Source: Thermoplasmata archaeon
Lineage (GTDB): Archaea; Thermoplasmatota; Thermoplasmata; Thermoplasmatales; Thermoplasmataceae
Length of the DNA: 5,726 nt
NCBI GenBank assembly: GCA_021804185.1
Contig: JAJZKL010000094.1
Span: 1-5,726 of the forward strand
Direction of reading: 5' to 3'
Position 1 is the first letter of the stretch. Every line of letters starts with the position of its first letter. Under the pieces are notes generated by a model that searched no databases, had not been told where the DNA came from, and saw nothing but the letters and a program-made list of their open reading frames with translations. Shown here one piece after another: positions 1 through 5,250 of the stretch. Both the position numbers and the translations under genes were made by a program.

Positions 1-9
1 ACATGAGCG

Positions 10-18
10 AAAAATAAA
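10..18 (-). terminator. Possible T-rich terminator after ftsZ
   Basis: Just past the ftsZ TGA stop, the minus strand reads TTTATTTTT with no convincing hairpin before it. Archaeal RNA polymerase often terminates at U-rich tracts without a hairpin, so this is a plausible but weak end of the ftsZ transcript. Confidence 0.35.
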
Positions 19-22
19 GTTA

Positions 23-1171
23 TCAGTCGACCATGTCGACGCCGAGGTCCTCATCACTTTCGCCGAGGAGTTTCCTGATATTTCTTGCTTCACTTCTCCC
101 AGAAATCATGTACGGCGATTTGACACCAGTCAAGAGGACAAGCACCTTAATTTTATCGCCCATGTCCGGTTCGACACTGGCCCCCCATATGATCCTGGCA
201 TCACGGCCTATGCGCTTCTGGATTTCTGACATGGCTGTTTCAGCTTCGCTTACAGTCATGTTTGGGCCACCTATTACCCTTATCAGGCAGTTCTTAGCGT
301 CAGATATGTCTGCCTCAACAAGAGGCGAGGTTATTGCGTCGTTAACTGCAGCAAGGACCCTGTTTCCTCCACCAGAAGCTTCGCCTATTCCTACCATTGC
401 GACACCTCCGTCCTTCATGACGGTCTTTATATCGGCATAATCAAGATTGATTAAACCGGTTTTGGTTATAAGCTCCGTTATTCCCTTCATTGCTTCCGAA
501 AGGATCGAATCGGCATACTGAAAAGCTTCCTGTATTGGTTTTTTAGGGACCTCCTTGAGAAGTTTGTCGTTTGGTATTACGATTACTGTATCCGAATACG
601 CTGAGAGTTTTTCAAGGCCCGCGATTGCATTCTCCATTCTTATATGGCCTTCCGCAGAAAATGGAAGAGTTGTTATTGATATTACGAGCGCACCGGAATC
701 CTTGGCCGATTTTGCAACTACTGGTGCTGAACCTGTTCCGGTTCCTCCGCCAAGTCCGCATGTAACAAAGGCAATGTCAGCTCTCTGCACAAGTTTCTGT
801 ATGTTCGGAAGGTCCTCCATGGCTGCTTCTTCCCCTATCTGTGGAATAGCCCCCGTTCCCAGACCTCTTGTTCTCTTTTTTCCTATTAGCATTCTGTGCT
901 TTGATCGAATTGTAGTCAGATGGCTTGCATCAGTGTTTATCGCCACGAGATCTGCACCGACAACTCCTTCGCCGAAAAGACGGTTGATCGTGTTGGAACC
1001 GCCACCACCACATCCTATAATTTTAATTCGGACTCTTAGCCTGTTGGCTATTTCCATTATCTCCCGATCTTCAGGAGATAGAAAATCCGTGACCTCATGA
1101 ACCGTTTCCAGGCGTACTGGTTCTGAATTCTGCATTGCGGATTTGTAAAGAAGGTCTACTATGTCTCCCAT
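23..1171 (-). CDS. ftsZ: Cell division protein FtsZ (archaeal tubulin-like GTPase)
   Basis: FtsZ is a GTP-hydrolysing tubulin homologue that polymerises into the cytokinetic ring at mid-cell. The 382-residue protein shows the family motifs in order: nucleotide-binding loop GCGGGGSN at residues 53-60, AINTDA at 77-82, tubulin signature GGGTGTG at 141-147, and the T7 catalytic loop NLDYADI at 242-248 with acidic residues D244 and D247. These complete the active site of the neighbouring subunit, so the GTPase looks intact. About 50 residues precede the GTPase core, including LSPEDRE at 31-37, which from memory resembles the N-terminal region of Methanocaldococcus FtsZ1. The last residues, LGVDMVD, form a short conserved-looking tail after a charged linker and could be a partner-docking peptide. 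The start is supported by a TATA box about 28 nt upstream with no Shine-Dalgarno motif, as expected for a leaderless mRNA. Length is normal and no key residue is missing. Assignment to the FtsZ1 or FtsZ2 subgroup needs a tree. Confidence 0.97.
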   Translation of the reverse strand: MGDIVDLLYKSAMQNSEPVRLETVHEVTDFLSPEDREIMEIANRLRVRIKIIGCGGGGSNTINRLFGEGVVGADLVAINTDASHLTTIRSKHRMLIGKKRTRGLGTGAIPQIGEEAAMEDLPNIQKLVQRADIAFVTCGLGGGTGTGSAPVVAKSAKDSGALVISITTLPFSAEGHIRMENAIAGLEKLSAYSDTVIVIPNDKLLKEVPKKPIQEAFQYADSILSEAMKGITELITKTGLINLDYADIKTVMKDGGVAMVGIGEASGGGNRVLAAVNDAITSPLVEADISDAKNCLIRVIGGPNMTVSEAETAMSEIQKRIGRDARIIWGASVEPDMGDKIKVLVLLTGVKSPYMISGRSEARNIRKLLGESDEDLGVDMVD

Positions 1172-1194
1172 ATGTCTGATAAGATAATGATAAC

Positions 1195-1204
1195 ATTATA
1201 TAAT
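1195..1204 (-). promoter_or_regulatory. ftsZ core promoter (TATA box, A-rich BRE)
   Basis: The minus strand carries the palindromic element ATTATATAAT, preceded by a run of seven A that could serve as the TFB recognition element. Its centre lies about 28 nt upstream of the ftsZ ATG. With the usual archaeal spacing of about 25 nt, transcription would start at or within two or three bases of the start codon, giving a leaderless message. The 1172-1257 gap holds this promoter, a T-run after the MFS stop, and nothing else that I see. Confidence 0.7.
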
Positions 1205-1250
1205 TTTTTTGTTTCAAGACTTATTCAATTATTGGCTGCATGCGATATGT

Positions 1251-1255
1251 AAAAA
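1251..1255 (-). terminator. Possible oligo-T terminator after the MFS gene
   Basis: Two bases after the MFS stop codon the minus strand has TTTTT, with no obvious hairpin. It could end the MFS transcript before the ftsZ promoter, but a five-base run is weak evidence. Confidence 0.25.
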
Positions 1256-1257
1256 TG

Positions 1258-2688
1258 TCAACTATTGTCAGACAAATTGGGTTGTACTTTGTTTCCTGCT
1301 AATAGTATGATGGGGATCGGAAGCAGGGATATTACCCCGGAAACGAGGAAACCAAGCGTAGTTGCCATATTGAATCTATCGACATAGCTAAGAATCTCTG
1401 ATGTACGGATTCCAAAAAATATGGAGTTGACTATGGAATTAGGCACATAAGCAGATATAAGAAGAAATACCATCGTGAGCCCGAATACAGTCCCCAGATT
1501 AACCATCAGCGTGCGTATGCCTGCGGTTTCACCTCTCTTTGCTGCTCCGACCGACAGCATAATTATGGTGCTGTTTGGGGTGTAAAACATGCCGCTACCG
1601 GCTCCTGCAACCATCATCGCGATTGACATTGGGAAGTACCCCTGCCCGGCACCTATGATAAGTCCGAGAGCAATAGAACCAACCCCAGTCAGTAGAAGCC
1701 CCAATGTTTCCAGGATGAGGTCTGATGCTTTTTCCCTAAGGTACCCGGATAAAAAGCTGAAGATTCCCATGATGCCTGCAAATGGTATCATGAGCATTCC
1801 AGTATAAAGGGGAGAATATCCAAGAGGGCCCTGGAAATAAAGAGTTAGGATGAGGAGCATGGAGAATCTTGAGATTGATCCTCCAACCAGTGCTATAATA
1901 GAGGCACTTAGAATTTTGCTCCTGAGTATCTCAGTATCAATTATTGGCCTTTTGGAACCAATCTCCTGAACTACGAACAAAAAGAAGAACGAAAGCATGG
2001 CTATGAGAAGAACAGAAAAAGCTGTTGAAAATAGAGTAAGTCCCGGCAGGAGGGTCATGAAAACTATTGTTGTTATAACTGTCGCGGACATAAGAAAGGC
2101 GCCTGCCGTATCTATTTGGCCGGTTTTATTCCCCGGTATGTCTTTTATGGTCCCTGTGGAAAAAATGAAACCGAAGATCGAAATCGGAATATTGAAGAGA
2201 AATATAGCCCGCCAGGTTAAATCGGTGAGAATGCCACCTATCAAGGGTCCTATGGAGGTTCCGAGTGCAACGACAGCAGCGTTTATCCCCATGGCCTTTC
2301 TGAGTTCCATGGTTCTGAAAGTGTCGGTGATTATTGCCAGACTGTTTGAAAAGAGAAAAGCTCCGCCGATTCCTTGGACAACTCTCCCGATCAGCAACAT
2401 TGTCCCGTATAGTGAGGCTGCCGAGATAACAGATCCTATGAAGAATATGAGGTAGCCGGCTGAATACAGCTTTTTCCTACCGACAATGTCTGAATATTTT
2501 CCAAGAATCGGCGTCAGAACTGTGAGCGAAAGGGCATAGGCAACTATTATCCAGATGGCAATGAAGAATGAGGTTTTGAGTTCGACAATTATGGTTGGTA
2601 TGGCAATTAGGAGTGATGAGGTATTCACAACGGAAAGGAATGTTCCGGTACCAGTTACAGATATTATTTTCCTGCCGTAGCTATCCAA
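1258..2688 (-). CDS. DHA2 (EmrB/QacA-like) MFS transporter, 14 transmembrane helices
   Basis: Cytoplasmic-membrane secondary carrier of the major facilitator superfamily, drug:H+ antiporter type 2, expected to export small hydrophobic or toxic compounds using the proton gradient. The substrate cannot be read from sequence. The 476 residues give 14 hydrophobic segments. Family motifs: motif A GKYSDIVGRKK at 63-73, motif B around R102 in LLIGRVVQGIGG, antiporter motif C GTSIGPLIGG at 143-152, WRAIFLFNIPI at 159-169, and RGETAG at 385-390. In helix 1, the position that is usually Asp in this family (LDxT, as in EmrB) appears to be Asn22. The start codon is TTG, chosen because CAGGAG lies 6 nt upstream and no in-frame ATG precedes it. 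It is divergent from pyrE and upstream of ftsZ on the same strand; ftsZ has its own promoter, so a shared function is not implied. Family assignment is firm and drug specificity is unknown. Confidence 0.92.
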   Translation of the reverse strand: MDSYGRKIISVTGTGTFLSVVNTSSLLIAIPTIIVELKTSFFIAIWIIVAYALSLTVLTPILGKYSDIVGRKKLYSAGYLIFFIGSVISAASLYGTMLLIGRVVQGIGGAFLFSNSLAIITDTFRTMELRKAMGINAAVVALGTSIGPLIGGILTDLTWRAIFLFNIPISIFGFIFSTGTIKDIPGNKTGQIDTAGAFLMSATVITTIVFMTLLPGLTLFSTAFSVLLIAMLSFFFLFVVQEIGSKRPIIDTEILRSKILSASIIALVGGSISRFSMLLILTLYFQGPLGYSPLYTGMLMIPFAGIMGIFSFLSGYLREKASDLILETLGLLLTGVGSIALGLIIGAGQGYFPMSIAMMVAGAGSGMFYTPNSTIIMLSVGAAKRGETAGIRTLMVNLGTVFGLTMVFLLISAYVPNSIVNSIFFGIRTSEILSYVDRFNMATTLGFLVSGVISLLPIPIILLAGNKVQPNLSDNS

Positions 2689-2694
2689 ATTTTT

Positions 2695-2700
2695 CTCCTG
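2695..2700 (-). promoter_or_regulatory. Shine-Dalgarno site fixing the TTG start of the MFS gene
   Basis: The minus strand reads CAGGAG, then six bases, then TTG. The motif complements the pyrimidine-rich 3' end of 16S rRNA and sits at normal spacing. It supports initiation at TTG 2688 and implies a transcript with a short 5' leader, unlike neighbouring pyrE and ftsZ. Confidence 0.75.
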
Positions 2701-2727
2701 ATGCGCTCCGTCGATCGAAATGGACAG

Positions 2728-2737
2728 TAAAATAAAG
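2728..2737. promoter_or_regulatory. AT-rich core promoter between the MFS gene and pyrE, possibly used in both directions
   Basis: The 70-bp gap between the divergent genes contains TAAAATAAAG on the plus strand (CTTTATTTTA on the minus strand). Its centre is about 26 nt before the pyrE ATG, right for a leaderless pyrE mRNA. Read the other way, it predicts an MFS transcript starting near 2708, leaving a leader of about 20 nt that contains the CAGGAG site. A second AT-rich block, TTAAATTA at 2740-2747, is an alternative for the MFS direction. An 8-bp palindrome TCGATCGA at 2711-2718 lies near the predicted MFS start site; a regulator site there is speculation. Confidence 0.45.
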
Positions 2738-2758
2738 GCTTAAATTATTACCATCTTA

Positions 2759-3277
2759 ATGGATGAGAAAAGGCAGAAACTTTCAAAAGTCCTACTTGAA
2801 ACCGGCGCTGTGAAGTTTGGTGATTTCCTGCTTACTTCAGGCAAGAGATCATCGTATTATGTCGATATAAAGAATACTGCCACGGATCCAGCCACACTCA
2901 GTCTTATCGCGGACATGTTCACAGGGATGCTTAAGGGGAAAAAGATTGCAGGTGTGGAGCTTGGTGCAGTTCCTTTATTGGTAGCTACTGCGCTTAAAGC
3001 TGGGATACCTTATGTGATCATAAGAAAAGAGAGAAAACACGGAACAGGGAAGCTGACAATAGGTGAATTTGGAGAGGAGGATATAGACATCATCGAAGAT
3101 GTTGTGACTACTGGGAACTCCATCCTGAAAGCTGTCAATTATTTGAGAGAAAATGGCGCCAGGGTTTCCAGAGCTTTTTGCGTTGTTGACAGAGAAGAGG
3201 GCGGCAAGGAACTCCTGAGAGAAAACGGCGTAGATCTCCGCTCGATTCTAACTATATCCGAACTTGGTTCACGATAA
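2759..3277 (+). CDS. pyrE: Orotate phosphoribosyltransferase
   Basis: Cytosolic enzyme (EC 2.4.2.10) joining orotate and PRPP to give OMP and pyrophosphate, the fifth step of de novo UMP synthesis; it acts as a dimer. The 172-residue protein has TSGKRSSYYVDIKN at 26-39, the conserved orotate-site region, then ELGAVPLL at 67-74. The mobile catalytic loop is RKERKHGTGK at 89-98, with the basic residues that contact pyrophosphate. The type I PRPP loop IDIIEDVVTTGNS spans 109-121, with E113 and D114. The length fits the short archaeal form, which lacks a fused OMP decarboxylase. The start is the first ATG of the frame after an in-frame stop at 2741-2743; no Shine-Dalgarno motif is present, consistent with a leaderless mRNA. 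No other pyrimidine gene is nearby. Its last nine bases overlap the end of convergent eif6. Confidence 0.96.
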   Translation: MDEKRQKLSKVLLETGAVKFGDFLLTSGKRSSYYVDIKNTATDPATLSLIADMFTGMLKGKKIAGVELGAVPLLVATALKAGIPYVIIRKERKHGTGKLTIGEFGEEDIDIIEDVVTTGNSILKAVNYLRENGARVSRAFCVVDREEGGKELLRENGVDLRSILTISELGSR

Positions 3278-3922
3278 GATATCATCTATTCTTCCAAGTT
3301 CAATTGGTGTAGTATCTTTTCCTACCAGTACGCCCTTGCTGTTGGCTACTATTGACGCCCCGACATACATACTGCCGAAATTTGCGGTTCCTGCTTTTAC
3401 GGGGACCTTGAAGAATTCGGAAAGCGACCTTATTTCATCTTCATCAGCTTCTGGAGTAACAAGCATCCCTTTTTGCGTTAAAACGGCTGCACTTCCAACG
3501 GTTTTGATGCCACCTATTGTTCCTTTTATTACTTCGACTCCAAGCGCATCTTCGATCTTCTTCTGTGAGGAAACGGTGTAGGACTTGTGAATCATAGCTG
3601 CTCTGTCACTGGTTATGATATCGTTTCCAATGGCATTTATCCTGTCTTTCAGGAACAGGATATTCCTGTCAGGAAGTGATTTTGAAAAATCCAGATCAGA
3701 TCCGTTCTTCGGAACAATCGCACCCTTTGAGTTCAGAACCATTAATGATCCTATAAGACTAGAATTGTCTATGAAAATTTTTTCCACAGATGCCTGCAAG
3801 CCATCGGACACCACCTGCAACACTTCGTCTTCTACGTTACCTGGTAGAAAGACTACATCCTCCCACGCTCTGGCATACACACCGATGAAATTGCTTTTTA
3901 AAATTGATATTTTTTTAATCAT
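3269..3922 (-). CDS. eif6: Translation initiation factor aIF6 (ribosome anti-association factor)
   Basis: aIF6 binds the large ribosomal subunit near L14 and L24e and prevents premature joining of the 30S subunit. The 217-residue protein shows the five-fold internal repeats of the pentein fold: related blocks SLIGSLMVLNSKGAIVPK at 55-72, AIGNDIITSDRAAMIHK at 97-113, TVGSAAVLTQKGMLVTP at 141-157 and YVGASIVANSKGVLVGKD at 186-203, after a first unit beginning MIKKISILKSNFIGV. It ends with the typical TPIELGRIDDIL. I chose the ATG at 3922 because family members begin here (MI.K...) and it lies four bases after the rpl31e stop. An upstream in-frame ATG at 3955 would add 11 non-conserved residues encoded inside rpl31e. 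Neither start has a good Shine-Dalgarno motif, so translation probably depends on ribosomes finishing rpl31e. It is the last gene of the operon, and its stop region overlaps convergent pyrE. Confidence 0.95.
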   Translation of the reverse strand: MIKKISILKSNFIGVYARAWEDVVFLPGNVEDEVLQVVSDGLQASVEKIFIDNSSLIGSLMVLNSKGAIVPKNGSDLDFSKSLPDRNILFLKDRINAIGNDIITSDRAAMIHKSYTVSSQKKIEDALGVEVIKGTIGGIKTVGSAAVLTQKGMLVTPEADEDEIRSLSEFFKVPVKAGTANFGSMYVGASIVANSKGVLVGKDTTPIELGRIDDILS

Positions 3923-3926
3923 AGAT

Positions 3927-4196
3927 TCAGGGCAGGATAACTTCAGCTGAGCCATCCTGCAATTTCAATACCTTAACGGTGAGCTTAGACTGAGTATTAT
4001 ATCTTCCCTTGCTCCAGACAAGTTCGTTAACCCTGTTGTCAATCCATATTTTGGATTTGTCAACCTTTGTATTTCTGGAAACAAAATCCCTAATTATTTC
4101 GATCGCAGTATCAGCGCTTCTGGAAATAGATGATTTCTTCATGCCCCTCAGCGGCACATTCAAAAGAAGCTCATTTGTAAGTTCGTTTTCAACCAT
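3927..4196 (-). CDS. rpl31e: Large ribosomal subunit protein eL31 (L31e)
   Basis: Small archaeal/eukaryotic ribosomal protein on the solvent side of the 50S subunit near the peptide exit tunnel. The 89 residues match the family in order and length: LLLNVPLRGMKKSSISRSADTAI at the start, where basic residues precede an alpha helix, then IRDFVSRNTKVDKSKIWID at 35-53, the family hallmark NELVWSKG at 57-64, and a C-terminal beta strand KLTVKVLKL at 71-79. The ATG has a strong ribosome-binding site, AGGTGA, six bases upstream. It lies ten bases after rpl39e and four bases before aIF6, between the same neighbours as in many archaea. Nothing looks abnormal. Confidence 0.96.
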   Translation of the reverse strand: MVENELTNELLLNVPLRGMKKSSISRSADTAIEIIRDFVSRNTKVDKSKIWIDNRVNELVWSKGRYNTQSKLTVKVLKLQDGSAEVILP

Positions 4197-4202
4197 AATT
4201 CT

Positions 4203-4209
4203 TCACCTA
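4203..4209 (-). promoter_or_regulatory. rpl31e ribosome-binding site fused to the rpl39e stop codon
   Basis: The minus strand reads TAGGTGA: the TAG that ends rpl39e supplies the first two bases of the AGGTGA Shine-Dalgarno motif of rpl31e, followed by six bases and ATG. A ribosome terminating on rpl39e therefore covers the next ribosome-binding site, which suggests coupled translation of the two proteins. Confidence 0.7.
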
Positions 4210-4362
4210 AAGCTTAAGATTATTCCTTCTCCAGTTTCTTCTTCTTGGATTGGTGGTAACACGCCTTGCTGTTTTTACCATTACCCATCCAGGCACTCTT
4301 CTATTTTCCTTAATTTTCCTCATGAGCCTGATTTTCCGACCCAGTTCTTTATTTCTGCTCAT
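4207..4362 (-). CDS. rpl39e: Large ribosomal subunit protein eL39 (L39e)
   Basis: One of the smallest ribosomal proteins; it threads through the wall of the peptide exit tunnel of the 50S subunit and is largely extended in structure. The 51-codon frame was found by reading the gap between rpl31e and the PDCD5-like gene. It begins [20 protein letters not shown], continues [20 protein letters not shown] and ends [11 protein letters not shown]. The family hallmarks NRRVPxWV (20-27), KTxRRV (30-35) and RRxWRR (41-46) are all present. The length matches the usual 50-51 residues, and about a third of residues are Lys or Arg, as expected for an rRNA-embedded protein. The Shine-Dalgarno motif GAGGAGA lies within the last codons of the upstream gene, six bases from the ATG. 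The stop is TAG at 4207-4209. It sits three bases after the PDCD5-like gene. Confidence 0.96.
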   Translation of the reverse strand: MSRNKELGRKIRLMRKIKENRRVPGWVMVKTARRVTTNPRRRNWRRNNLKL

Positions 4363-4365
4363 TAT

Positions 4366-4707
4366 TTATCTCCTCTCAATCTTTGTTTCTCTTTTGCTTT
4401 CTGTTAATTTGGCAAGTACATCCCTGATGTCCACATCTGTCAGCAGACGGTTAATTCTTCCCATAGAGGCAAGCTGAATAAGCTGATTCTCAACATTCTC
4501 AGCCAAGTCCGGCCGTACCAGTCTGACATTTGCGAGCCTTTCTCTGGCATCCGGAGCAAGTATCTGACGTAGAATCTGCTGTTTTCTGGCTTTTTCTGTT
4601 TCCTGCGCCCTCCTCTGTTCTTCAGATTCTCTCTGCTCATCGACGCCTCTCTGCATCTCGAGCATTTTTCTCCGTCTGAGCTCTTCAAGTTCGTCTTCGC
4701 CAACCAT
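4366..4707 (-). CDS. PDCD5/TFAR19-family DNA-binding protein
   Basis: Archaeal homologue of eukaryotic PDCD5 (Pfam dsDNA_bind family). Archaeal members are small helical-bundle proteins reported to bind nucleic acid; their cellular role is not settled, and constant linkage to ribosomal genes hints at a translation-related task. The 113 residues begin with a highly charged, Gln/Arg/Glu-rich helix or coiled coil (about 4-47). The conserved core follows: QILAPDARERLANVRLVRPD at 48-67, then NVENQLIQLASMGRINRLLTD at 71-91 and DIRDVLAKL at 93-101. A short basic tail, ESKRETKIERR, ends the protein. The ATG follows GTGAT five bases upstream, directly after the rps19e stop. It lies between rps19e and rpl39e, the usual archaeal order. 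Family membership is firm and the function is only inferred. Confidence 0.93.
   Translation of the reverse strand: MVGEDELEELRRRKMLEMQRGVDEQRESEEQRRAQETEKARKQQILRQILAPDARERLANVRLVRPDLAENVENQLIQLASMGRINRLLTDVDIRDVLAKLTESKRETKIERR
4369..4375 (-). promoter_or_regulatory. rpl39e ribosome-binding site inside the end of the PDCD5-like gene
   Basis: The minus strand has GAGGAGA, formed by the last Glu-Arg-Arg codons of the upstream gene, then six bases that include its TAA stop, then the rpl39e ATG. It is the strongest Shine-Dalgarno match in the window, and it fixes the start of a gene short enough to be overlooked. Confidence 0.75.
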
Positions 4708-4717
4708 TTCCTATCAC

Positions 4718-5170
4718 TTACAGATATTTCTCTAGTGAGGGATCTGACTGAACAAGGGTCTTCATGACCTCCTTGGACGCCTTGTCAAGAATAGATGTGC
4801 CCTGAGGAGATACTGATCTGCCTTTCCGGTCTTTCTTGACATAGCCGAGTTTCTCAAGGGTTACAAGCATGTGTCTCACTATTGCCCTGCTTCCCTTTCC
4901 GGGGTGGTATTTCTGTGAACCTCTGTCAACCCTTCCGCCGTATTCTTCGCTGAGCCTGGATATACCTATGGGACCCTTGACATACACTTTCCTAAGGGTT
5001 GAGGCTAATCTCTTGTAAAACCAGTCGGGATCTTCCCAAGCTTTTTCCTTGTGGATTCCTGCTTTAGCGTAATTTGTCCACTCCGGGACCTCCAATCTTT
5101 TATCCTCCTTGAATGCTTCAGTCAAATTCTTCAGGAGCAACTCTGGGGGTACTTTCTTAACGTCTACCAT
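4718..5170 (-). CDS. rps19e: Small ribosomal subunit protein eS19 (S19e)
   Basis: Archaeal/eukaryotic protein of the 30S subunit head; the eukaryotic counterpart is needed for 18S rRNA maturation. The 150 residues carry the family signature block PEWTNYAKAGIHKEKAWEDP at 29-48, continuing WFYKRLASTLRKVYVKGPIG at 50-69. A basic loop DRGSQKYHPGKGS spans 82-94, a winged-helix segment AIVRHMLVTLEKLGYV spans 96-111, and GRSVSPQGTSILD spans 117-129. Length is typical. The start is the ATG 27-28 nt downstream of a TTTATAAA element, consistent with a leaderless mRNA; a GTGAT motif at 5176-5180 could also serve if transcription begins further upstream. It is the first gene of a tightly spaced operon with the PDCD5-like gene, rpl39e, rpl31e and eif6; gaps are 3-10 bases. 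Confidence 0.97.
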   Translation of the reverse strand: MVDVKKVPPELLLKNLTEAFKEDKRLEVPEWTNYAKAGIHKEKAWEDPDWFYKRLASTLRKVYVKGPIGISRLSEEYGGRVDRGSQKYHPGKGSRAIVRHMLVTLEKLGYVKKDRKGRSVSPQGTSILDKASKEVMKTLVQSDPSLEKYL

Positions 5171-5193
5171 TGATCATCACGAATAGGGGTAGA

Positions 5194-5201
5194 TTTATAA
5201 A
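5194..5201 (-). promoter_or_regulatory. Main TATA box of the rps19e operon
   Basis: TTTATAAA is a close match to the archaeal TATA box and is centred about 27 nt upstream of the rps19e ATG, predicting initiation one or two bases before the start codon. It is the only good promoter upstream of the five translation genes, whose gaps are too short for others. The 5171-5250 gap otherwise holds only the second box described separately. Confidence 0.75.
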
Positions 5202-5205
5202 CTGC

Positions 5206-5211
5206 TTATAA
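5206..5211 (-). promoter_or_regulatory. Possible second, upstream TATA-like box for rps19e
   Basis: TTATAA lies about 11 bp upstream of the main box. If used, it would start RNA near 5183 and give a leader of about 13 nt that includes GTGAT at 5176-5180, a Shine-Dalgarno-like motif five bases before the ATG. The match is shorter than the main box, and it may only be AT-rich flanking sequence. Confidence 0.35.
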
Positions 5212-5250
5212 CATTTTCTGGAGTTGGTGAAATTGCTCGCACATCCATGG

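Noticed and set aside
555..1100. Long plus-strand open frame opposite ftsZ (181 codons)
   Set aside because: It is antisense to a certain gene with all FtsZ motifs and has no promoter, ribosome-binding site or recognisable domain. Similar open frames opposite the MFS gene (1997-2455), eif6 (3264-3581, 3615-3950) and rpl31e/rpl39e (4009-4407) are rejected for the same reason.
2711..2718. Palindrome TCGATCGA as a defined operator
   Set aside because: Eight base pairs with no extension or second copy is too little to call an operator; mentioned only as part of the divergent promoter region.
2720..2743. Seven-codon upstream reading frame before pyrE
   Set aside because: It lies across the predicted TATA element, so with a leaderless pyrE transcript it would not be transcribed; it has no ribosome-binding site.
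3269..3955. aIF6 starting at ATG 3955
   Set aside because: It would overlap rpl31e by 29 bases and add residues not expected in the family; ATG 3922 matches the usual archaeal N-terminus and lies just after the rpl31e stop. Kept as a finding because it can be tested.
4440..4703. Minus-strand open frame of 87 codons inside the PDCD5-like gene
   Set aside because: It overlaps the PDCD5-like gene in another frame; the charged, low-complexity DNA of the N-terminal helix easily stays open. No family resemblance was seen.
5118..5180. Box C-like GTGATGA with downstream CTGA motifs, suggesting a C/D-box guide RNA at the start of rps19e
   Set aside because: No C' box or terminal stem was found, it overlaps coding sequence, and GTGAT is explained equally well as a Shine-Dalgarno-like motif.
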